Origin: Dehalococcoidia bacterium CG2_30_46_19
GTDB lineage: Bacteria > Chloroflexota > Dehalococcoidia > GIF9 > AB-539-J10
Assembly (NCBI GenBank): GCA_001872925.1
Contig: MNYD01000054.1
Location: forward strand, 1-7,805
Length of the DNA: 7,805 nt
Direction: 5' to 3'
In this document: positions 1 through 4,758 of the stretch, in pieces
How the letters are laid out: each line of letters starts with the position of its first letter
How positions within the stretch are numbered: the stretch's first letter is position 1
Program-made: the position numbers and the translations under genes
Notes under the pieces: generated by a model
Told to the model about the DNA's origin: nothing
The model's input: only the letters and a program-made list of their open reading frames with translations
Databases searched by the model: none

Positions 1-1
1 A

Positions 2-152
2 AGTCAGGCACGGCTAGCCAAATAGTAAATTAGAGTATCCCGCATAACTTCGTATAAAAATCCCTCTAAATCCCCCTTTAGAAAAGGGGGAGTAAGGGGG
101 ATTTGACATTCCAGGAAAGCAAGTGAGATTATAAATAGTTTTGTGCCTGACT
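2..152. mobile_element. possible MITE-like element bounded by 10-bp inverted repeats
   Basis: AGTCAGGCAC at 2-11 is exactly the reverse complement of GTGCCTGACT at 143-152. The 151-bp segment between them has no convincing ORF and contains a strong internal palindrome at 68-104. Short non-coding DNA with perfect inverted ends and an internal hairpin fits a miniature inverted-repeat element or a REPIN-like unit mobilised in trans. The left flank lies outside the window, so a target-site duplication cannot be examined. The two arms could also be a chance pair, since only 10 bases match. No transposase gene is visible here. Confidence 0.4.
58..104. repeat. compound C-run/G-run palindromic repeat (AAATCCCCCTT type)
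   Basis: AAATCCCCCTT at 68-78 pairs perfectly with AAGGGGGATTT at 94-104. A competing tighter hairpin forms between TCCCCCTTT (71-79) and AAAGGGGGA (83-91) with a 3-base loop. A degenerate direct copy of the left arm, AAATCCCTCT, precedes it at 58-67. From general knowledge, this C-run/G-run design is a dispersed intergenic repeat in many bacterial genomes. It has no uridine tract on either side that would make it a standard intrinsic terminator. It may form the core of the larger inverted-end element at 2-152. Confidence 0.7.
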
Positions 153-206
153 ATATATCGCTGAACATCTCTGGAATAAGCTATACTTTAATAGCTCCAT
201 AATGTT

Positions 207-212
207 TATAAT
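207..212 (+). promoter_or_regulatory. putative -10 box for the 236-853 gene
   Basis: A consensus TATAAT lies 23 bases before the ATG at 236, which would give a leader of about 17 nt. No good -35 hexamer sits at the expected distance. That position (about 184-189) is instead occupied by the dyad AGCTAT-N6-ATAGCT at 179-196. The A+T-rich context makes chance occurrence possible. Confidence 0.4.
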
Positions 213-235
213 AAAAGAACTTCGTATCTGAAGAG

Positions 236-853
236 ATGGATTGGAATAGCATAATCAGCCTCATATTTGCCATTTTAGTGGTGATTGCTTTTCCTTTAGC
301 CTTTCGCAGGAGAAAGAAAGCCGGACATCAAAAGAGAGAGAAGCTTTGCCAGCATCTTGAGGAAATAGGGGTAAGAGTTTCCTTAATAGAAAAAGGCAGT
401 GAAAAAGAGAAAATAGGGCTACGCCGCGCCTGGGGGCAACGGTCGGAAGGAATTATTGCACTGGAAGATAGAAACATAGATTCCATAAATGTCATTAGCG
501 TAGCCAGTCAGTATGGCACAAACTATTTCCTGGATTACCTGGTAAAAAGCCCAAACATAACGACGAACCGAACACTAAAGAAGACCAGGCTGACGGTAAA
601 GAAAAGCTTATTCCTATGGGGCAAGGCAGTAGCTATGGAATGGAAAGGAGATAAATCATTAGCCCAGAGCCTTAATTTCGATTATATACTGAAGGATAAA
701 CTGCTGCAAAGTAATCTAAATCCCCTGCGAAGCGTCTGGCTCTTCCCTGAGCCAAAACAGGGATACACCAGAATAAGAACTGCCTATTCCCTGCCCTCTC
801 CCGAGATATTCGGAGCAATGGATATCATTGCCAGGCACATTAAGTCGTGGTGA
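236..853 (+). CDS. unrecognised membrane-anchored protein (205 aa)
   Basis: I do not recognise a family. The N-terminus is a single hydrophobic helix (about residues 5-23), followed at once by an RRRKK cluster and further basic residues. This is a signal-anchor pattern that predicts the remaining ~180 residues stay on the cytoplasmic side. The soluble part is basic and mixed alpha/beta in appearance, with no cysteine pairs, P-loop or obvious catalytic motif. An aromatic/proline-rich stretch lies near residues 163-190 (RSVWLFPEP, then YSLPSPEIFG). ATG 236 is the only credible start, because the frame is closed by TAA at 212-214 with no ATG, GTG or TTG between. The GAAGAG before it is too close to be a good ribosome-binding site, so initiation may be weak or nearly leaderless. 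It lies 131 bp upstream of the transglutaminase-like gene on the same strand, and a functional link is not evident. The codon pattern and length support a real gene. Confidence 0.65.
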   Translation: MDWNSIISLIFAILVVIAFPLAFRRRKKAGHQKREKLCQHLEEIGVRVSLIEKGSEKEKIGLRRAWGQRSEGIIALEDRNIDSINVISVASQYGTNYFLDYLVKSPNITTNRTLKKTRLTVKKSLFLWGKAVAMEWKGDKSLAQSLNFDYILKDKLLQSNLNPLRSVWLFPEPKQGYTRIRTAYSLPSPEIFGAMDIIARHIKSW

Positions 854-895
854 CCTCAATAATAGGATTATCAGGATAGCATAAAAGAGGTTAGT

Positions 896-904
896 TGGTA
901 AAAT
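896..904 (+). promoter_or_regulatory. weak candidate extended -10 upstream of the transglutaminase-like gene
   Basis: TGGTAAAAT at 896-904 has the TGn extension and a near-consensus -10 (TAAAAT). There is no recognisable -35. It would give a leader of about 75 nt before the ATG at 985. A short imperfect hairpin (CACGA 909-913 with TCGTG 924-928) falls at the start of that leader. The gene could equally be co-transcribed with the upstream one. Confidence 0.25.
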
Positions 905-984
905 GTAGCACGATACTTCAGTTTCGTGTAAAGTTTGTATACCCTTCACAGAAATTGAATTAGCGATTTTGAAGCAAATAAATC

Positions 985-1635
985 ATGGAAGTGTATCTGA
1001 AGCCAACTCCGGTAATTGATTGTGATGCTCCTCCTGTGAGAGAAAAGGCCCAGAATTTAACCGGGGATAAGGAAAACGATGTGGAGAAGACGAAGGCGCT
1101 TTTCTACTTCGTCAGGGATGAGATCAAGTATAACCCATATGTGCTACACAATCTTGCTGAACATAATAAGGCAAGTGCCACTTTGAATAGAGGAGAGGGA
1201 TACTGTGTTCAAAAGGCGATACTCCTCGCTGCGCTAGCACGAGCTGTGGGAATCCCGGCTCGCCTTGGATTTGCTGATATACGCAACTATATCGTCCCTC
1301 AAAAATTGATGGAGCTGATGCACGGGAATAACCTTTTTATCTATCATGGCTATTGTGAGTTATATATCGGCCAAAAATGGGTTAAAGCTACACCGGCGTT
1401 CGACCTGCAAATGTGTCAAGAACATCATATCGTTCCAGTGGAATTCAATGGCAAAAACCATGCCACCTTCCACCGCTACAACCAGGAAGGAAAACTACAT
1501 ATTGAATATGTCTGCGACTATGGCCATTACCCTGACCTTCCGTTGGAGGAGATGCTTAAAGCTCGCGTAAAGGTTTATGGCCTTGATTATCTAAAAATGC
1601 AGGAGGATCTCCCTAATTTGAACTTCGGCCAATAA
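985..1635 (+). CDS. transglutaminase-like cysteine hydrolase (216 aa)
   Basis: This is a stand-alone bacterial transglutaminase-like (papain-fold) protein with no signal peptide, so probably cytoplasmic. The visible triad is Cys74 in the motif RGEGYCVQKA at the start of a long helix, His121 in YHGYCEL, and Asp140 in KATPAFDL. This is the order and spacing of the transglutaminase core fold. The N-terminal part (residues 15-50) has the pre-catalytic helices, with EKTKALFYFVRDEIKY as the recognisable stretch. The C-terminal ~70 residues hold a conserved-looking VEFNGKNHATFH and a final helix. Family members are usually peptidases, amidases or protein-crosslinking enzymes, and the substrate cannot be told from sequence. 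The ATG at 985 lacks a strong ribosome-binding site, although the MEVYLKPTPVIDCD opening looks like the family's natural start. It converges on the aldolase gene, with 7 bases between the stop codons and no clear terminator. Confidence 0.88.
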   Translation: MEVYLKPTPVIDCDAPPVREKAQNLTGDKENDVEKTKALFYFVRDEIKYNPYVLHNLAEHNKASATLNRGEGYCVQKAILLAALARAVGIPARLGFADIRNYIVPQKLMELMHGNNLFIYHGYCELYIGQKWVKATPAFDLQMCQEHHIVPVEFNGKNHATFHRYNQEGKLHIEYVCDYGHYPDLPLEEMLKARVKVYGLDYLKMQEDLPNLNFGQ

Positions 1636-1642
1636 AAACGGC

Positions 1643-2623
1643 CTAAATGTAGCTCCGATGCCAGTTTTCATCCACCTTGTTGGCTTCAAGCCTAGCATAC
1701 CACGGAGTTCCATGAGCGTTTGCTAATTCAGTCAGGCTCTCAAGTCTGTTGACCACGGTAGTCTCTAAGAATTTCAATCTTTCCTCGCGAGACTTTATTT
1801 GAGTAGCCTCCTGCCACAAAGCACGCCCGGCAAGAAAGCCTGAGGCTCCAGCCCGACAGGCTAGCTCCACCTCCTGATAGAAGAGTTCGAAATTAACACC
1901 GGCACTCAAGATAACCCAGGGAACCTGGCTTGCTTCGTTAAGCTGATGGCAAAGGTCTAATAGCTTATTCTCATCCTTGTCATATTCAAGATCGGCGGGA
2001 AATTCGGCTTTGAGAACATCGATGGGAAGAGCAGTAATTTGTTTTGCTGTCTCAACTACTAGCTTCGGCTTTACTTTGGCAAAATCCTCAGGGCTAGCTT
2101 CCTTATTAGCCACTCGGTAACTTACCGGCTCAACCACAAAAGGTATATCCTCTGCTACACAATCCGCGGCTAGCCTGTTTACCGTATTTAGTTGCCTTTG
2201 AGCGACATCGACATCAGGACGATAATAGAGCAGGAGCTTGGCCGCAGTGGCTCCCATCCTTTTTATCTTTTCTGTATTCCAATCAGGCAACAAATCAGTG
2301 ACCCTCGCCTCTGCTTCGCCGGAATAGCCACTTTTCTCCAGGCTGACCAGTAATCCTGTTGTTTTAGGAATAGCTCCAGCGGCAATTGCCTGTGCCGCAC
2401 CATAAATGGGGTCAAGCAGGATAGCGGTGGCATGCGGGGTCAAAGCTCGACACAGGTCTAGTTTGAAATCAACCATCTCCTGATAGCCACCGCCTCGGGA
2501 TTGTCCCGCGGAAAGCATCTTCAGCAATGAGCCTCTGTGGTCAAGGGCACACATCGCCATTATCCCCCTCTCGTTGGCTAACTGCTGCAACCCTCTTATT
2601 TTGCCTATGGATAACTTTCTCAT
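1643..2623 (-). CDS. lacD: class I aldolase of the LacD (tagatose 1,6-bisphosphate) family
   Basis: A 326-aa TIM-barrel aldolase of the LacD/DeoC superfamily, full length for the family. It should reversibly cleave a ketohexose 1,6-bisphosphate to dihydroxyacetone phosphate and glyceraldehyde 3-phosphate through a Schiff base. The visible active-site candidates are Asp28 (ALDHRG), Lys129 (AAKLLLYY), Glu165 (VVEPVSYR) and the probable Schiff-base Lys205 (VLKAEFP). The last has the same number I recall for the characterised streptococcal enzyme. The C-terminal phosphate-binding region is visible as LSAGVNFELF (239-248) and GASGFLAGRALW (259-270). The residue after the catalytic Asp is His29, where lactose-operon LacD proteins typically have Gln. 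No lac or galactose genes are nearby. The gene starts 4 bases after the 6-phosphofructokinase stop and is surely co-transcribed with it. I therefore infer that the physiological substrate is fructose 1,6-bisphosphate, with LacD filling the FBP aldolase step. LacD enzymes are known to be relaxed between the two sugars. Tagatose or sulfofructose phosphate use is a less likely alternative. Confidence 0.88.
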   Translation of the reverse strand: MRKLSIGKIRGLQQLANERGIMAMCALDHRGSLLKMLSAGQSRGGGYQEMVDFKLDLCRALTPHATAILLDPIYGAAQAIAAGAIPKTTGLLVSLEKSGYSGEAEARVTDLLPDWNTEKIKRMGATAAKLLLYYRPDVDVAQRQLNTVNRLAADCVAEDIPFVVEPVSYRVANKEASPEDFAKVKPKLVVETAKQITALPIDVLKAEFPADLEYDKDENKLLDLCHQLNEASQVPWVILSAGVNFELFYQEVELACRAGASGFLAGRALWQEATQIKSREERLKFLETTVVNRLESLTELANAHGTPWYARLEANKVDENWHRSYI

Positions 2624-2627
2624 ATTC

Positions 2628-3596
2628 TTAAGCAGACAATACCTTCATTAGTTGTAGCAAGCTACCATCCATCGTTTTTCTCTTGGTATAAGTTTCCTCA
2701 AGGGGGGTAAGGGCTATCTCACCTTTCAATTCTCCAACCATAACGCCTGATTTGCCCTCAACCAAAGCATCTACAGCCGCTGCTCCAAGTTTGCTGGCTA
2801 AAATCCTGTCTCGCGCTGTTGGCGAGCCTCCACGCTGTATGTGCCCCAGGACACAGACTCGATAATCCAGCCTCAATCGCTCCCATACTTGCTGGGCAAC
2901 TTGAAACACCCCTCCTGCTTCATCCCCTTCAGCAACTACCACTATGCTTGACTTTTTCCCCTTTTCGAAATTACGCCTTATGTCGAGGCAAAGTTCCTCT
3001 ATTTTCGTCTCTGCTTCTGGTATCAAAATGTCTTCCGCTCCACCAGCAATCCCCACATCCAGGGCAATAAAGCCCCTGTTCCTCCCCATAACCTCCACGA
3101 AAAAGGGGCGCTGCAAAGACCCCGCGGTATCCCTGATCTTGTCTATTGCCTCCATTGCGGTATTTACCGCAGTATCAAAACCAATAGCATAATCAGTGCC
3201 ATAAACATCGTTATCTATGGTGCCAGGAATGCCAATTACCCTTATATCACCTGCTTTAGCTAATGCCGCTGCACCACGAAAGGTGCCATCACCACCTATG
3301 GGTATCAGCCCTTCGAGCCCCTCCTTGTGTAAAACCTGGATTGCTTTCTTTATCCCTTCTTCAGTCTTCATCTCCTCGCATCGCCCACACTCGAGGAAAG
3401 TCCCTCCTCGCTGGATGATGTTTGCCACCGACCTGGGAGCTAACCTCACAAAATCCCCTTCCAGCAAGCCACAATATCCACGCCGAATCCCTATTACCTC
3501 CAATTTATATCTTGCACCACAGCGGACTACCGCCCTGATGCAAGCATTCATCCCCGGGGCATCGCCGCCGCTAGTTAACACCCCAATCTTTTTCAT
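2628..3596 (-). CDS. pfkA: ATP-dependent 6-phosphofructokinase
   Basis: Phosphorylates fructose 6-phosphate to fructose 1,6-bisphosphate, the committed step of glycolysis, in the cytoplasm. The length of 322 aa matches the bacterial PfkA class. Motifs in order are TSGGDAPGMN (8-17), ECGR with Arg72, the nucleotide-site GGDGT (101-105), PGTIDND (124-130) with catalytic Asp128, MGR (170-172), EG at 223-224, and the sugar-phosphate-binding HIQRGGSP (252-259). Gly104 in GGDGT and Gly125 in PGTIDND are the residues associated with ATP use. PPi-dependent enzymes carry GGDD and PKTIDND instead, so ATP is the expected donor. A strong AAGGAGAG ribosome-binding site and an extended -10 promoter precede it. 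The LacD-type aldolase follows immediately and would consume its product. Allosteric behaviour cannot be judged from sequence alone. Confidence 0.95.
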   Translation of the reverse strand: MKKIGVLTSGGDAPGMNACIRAVVRCGARYKLEVIGIRRGYCGLLEGDFVRLAPRSVANIIQRGGTFLECGRCEEMKTEEGIKKAIQVLHKEGLEGLIPIGGDGTFRGAAALAKAGDIRVIGIPGTIDNDVYGTDYAIGFDTAVNTAMEAIDKIRDTAGSLQRPFFVEVMGRNRGFIALDVGIAGGAEDILIPEAETKIEELCLDIRRNFEKGKKSSIVVVAEGDEAGGVFQVAQQVWERLRLDYRVCVLGHIQRGGSPTARDRILASKLGAAAVDALVEGKSGVMVGELKGEIALTPLEETYTKRKTMDGSLLQLMKVLSA

Positions 3597-3601
3597 AATT
3601 T

Positions 3602-3609
3602 CTCTCCTT
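3602..3609 (-). promoter_or_regulatory. ribosome-binding site of pfkA
   Basis: On the minus strand this reads AAGGAGAG, five bases before the ATG that starts at 3596. It is a near-perfect Shine-Dalgarno that fixes the start codon. Confidence 0.85.
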
Positions 3610-3618
3610 CGTCACGTA

Positions 3619-3627
3619 ATTATAGCA
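3619..3627 (-). promoter_or_regulatory. extended -10 promoter of the pfkA-lacD operon
   Basis: The minus strand reads TGCTATAAT, a consensus -10 (TATAAT, 3624 down to 3619) with the TGn extension. No good -35 hexamer is present. The expected position (about 3642-3647) is inside the right arm of the dyad at 3630-3647. The predicted transcription start is near 3612, giving a very short leader that begins just before the ribosome-binding site. Confidence 0.7.
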
Positions 3628-3629
3628 TC

Positions 3630-3647
3630 TATATCTAGTAAGATATA
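3630..3647. promoter_or_regulatory. 18-bp dyad between divergent promoters, possible operator
   Basis: TATATCT (3630-3636) and AGATATA (3641-3647) are perfect inverted arms around a 4-base spacer AGTA. The dyad lies between the leftward extended -10 (3619-3627) and the rightward one (3664-3672), where the -35 contacts of both would fall. A dimeric regulator bound here could affect both transcription units. The A+T-rich composition makes a fortuitous palindrome possible, and no regulator gene is present in the window. Confidence 0.4.
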
Positions 3648-3663
3648 TTAAGCCTGGCAGGTG

Positions 3664-3672
3664 TGGTATTAT
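3664..3672 (+). promoter_or_regulatory. extended -10 promoter of the nuclease/ATPase operon
   Basis: TGGTATTAT at 3664-3672 is a TGn-extended -10 with one mismatch to TATAAT. No clear -35 exists at 16-18 bp. The predicted start of transcription near 3679 leaves a leader of about 21 nt containing the AGGAAAG ribosome-binding site. This placement also argues that translation does not begin at the upstream GTG 3661. Confidence 0.5.
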
Positions 3673-3687
3673 CTTAAAATTCAGGGC

Positions 3688-3694
3688 AGGAAAG
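3688..3694 (+). promoter_or_regulatory. ribosome-binding site that decides the SbcD-like start
   Basis: AGGAAAG ends five bases before ATG 3700, which opens the family-typical MVKILHTADIHL. The longer frame opening at GTG 3661 adds 13 residues unlike the family and has no ribosome-binding site. Confidence 0.8.
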
Positions 3695-3699
3695 ATTTT

Positions 3700-4758
3700 A
3701 TGGTCAAAATACTCCATACCGCTGATATTCATTTAAGAGAATACAAAGACGAAAGATGGGAAGCACTTGAAGAACTTGTCGAAATTGGCAAGAGAAACAA
3801 GGTAGCTATCGTTACAATATGCGGTGACCTTTTTGATAAAGATATTGATGCCGAGAACCTGAGACCAAAGATAAGGGAAGTTTTCTCCAACATACCCTTT
3901 AAGGTTCTAATAATTCCTGGCAATCATGATGCTGATTCCTACAAAGGCGGCATGTATTTTGGTGAGGATGTATTTATTCTAACTAACTCGCCATTCGAAT
4001 ATGGCGATGTAAGGATAGTCGGGGTGCCTTTCGAGCCAATACAAGGGCAAAATCTTCTCGGGAAAATTCGAGCGTTAAAAGAAACACTAACCCCAGAAAA
4101 AAAGAATATCTTGTTATGCCACGGAGAACTTCTTGATGCTTTCTTCTCCAGAGCGGATTTCGGAGATGAAGGTGAAGAAAGATATATGCCTTTCAAGTTG
4201 TCTTACTTCGAGGGATTAAATATTGATTATGTGCTCGCCGGTCACTTCCACTCAAAATTCGATGACAGACGGTTGAAGAACGGAGGCTATTTTGTTTACC
4301 CAGGCTCACCTGTTTCCATCACTCAAAGAGAAACAGGGCAGAGGAAGGTTAACCTGTTTGAAGTAGGTAGCCCACCTCAGGAATATCTGCTTGATACATT
4401 CCATTACCAAGCAATACCTATAAAGCTCGACCCATTCAAAGAGGAAAACCCTGTAGAAATCGTGCAACAGCATTTTGAGAAACTTCATCCAAAAGCAACT
4501 GCCATCCTGACCGTTAAGGGGTATGTTAATAGTGAAAAAATTCAGATGACGGAGCAAGATATCGTGTCTCAAATAAAGGGAATAACCAAGGGCAAATGCG
4601 CCGAGGAACACTACGAGCTCAGCGACATCTCTAGAATACTGGAAAATGACTTATTCAAAAGCTTCACGAATAAGGTTAAGGAGGGTGATTATACTGAAGA
4701 AAAGGAGAGGCAGCTGCAAGACATTGCCATTAAAGCAATAATGCAAGCAGGATTATGA
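3700..4758 (+). CDS. SbcD/Mre11/YhaO-like DNA repair nuclease
   Basis: A 352-aa calcineurin-like metallophosphoesterase of the Mre11/SbcD family. These proteins are Mn-dependent DNA nucleases that act with a Rad50/SbcC ATPase on DNA ends and hairpins. The five phosphoesterase motifs are intact: Asp9-x-His11 (TADIHL), Asp43 (CGDLFD), Asn75-His76 (GNHD), His141 (LCHGE) and His182-x-His184 (GHFH). All metal ligands and the catalytic His76 are therefore present. The catalytic core occupies about residues 1-210, through YPGSPVSITQRE. Residues 225-300 look like the beta-rich capping region. The acidic-basic helical C-terminus (about 310-352) is where partner-binding segments sit in the family. Its last codons overlap the ATPase start as ATGA, so the two are translationally coupled and presumably form one complex. 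The match is to the SbcD/YhaO group, and I cannot choose between those two names from sequence alone. Start chosen at ATG 3700 for the ribosome-binding site and family fit. Confidence 0.92.
   Translation: MVKILHTADIHLREYKDERWEALEELVEIGKRNKVAIVTICGDLFDKDIDAENLRPKIREVFSNIPFKVLIIPGNHDADSYKGGMYFGEDVFILTNSPFEYGDVRIVGVPFEPIQGQNLLGKIRALKETLTPEKKNILLCHGELLDAFFSRADFGDEGEERYMPFKLSYFEGLNIDYVLAGHFHSKFDDRRLKNGGYFVYPGSPVSITQRETGQRKVNLFEVGSPPQEYLLDTFHYQAIPIKLDPFKEENPVEIVQQHFEKLHPKATAILTVKGYVNSEKIQMTEQDIVSQIKGITKGKCAEEHYELSDISRILENDLFKSFTNKVKEGDYTEEKERQLQDIAIKAIMQAGL

Noticed and set aside
716..949. Minus-strand 77-codon frame over the end of the first gene
   Set aside because: Mostly antisense to the 205-aa gene, with no recognisable protein features.
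1627..1643. GGCC-N9-GGCC as a terminator between the convergent genes
   Set aside because: Only a four-base stem, overlapping both gene ends, with an internal rather than trailing A/T tract.
3217..3651. 144-codon plus-strand open frame antisense to pfkA
   Set aside because: It lies almost wholly opposite a well-supported PFK gene, has Ser/Pro-rich composition typical of antisense shadows, and has no motif or ribosome-binding site.
3661..3699. Alternative GTG start giving the nuclease 13 extra N-terminal residues
   Set aside because: No ribosome-binding site precedes it, it overlaps the likely promoter, and the family-typical start MVKILHTADIHL has AGGAAAG at the right distance from ATG 3700.
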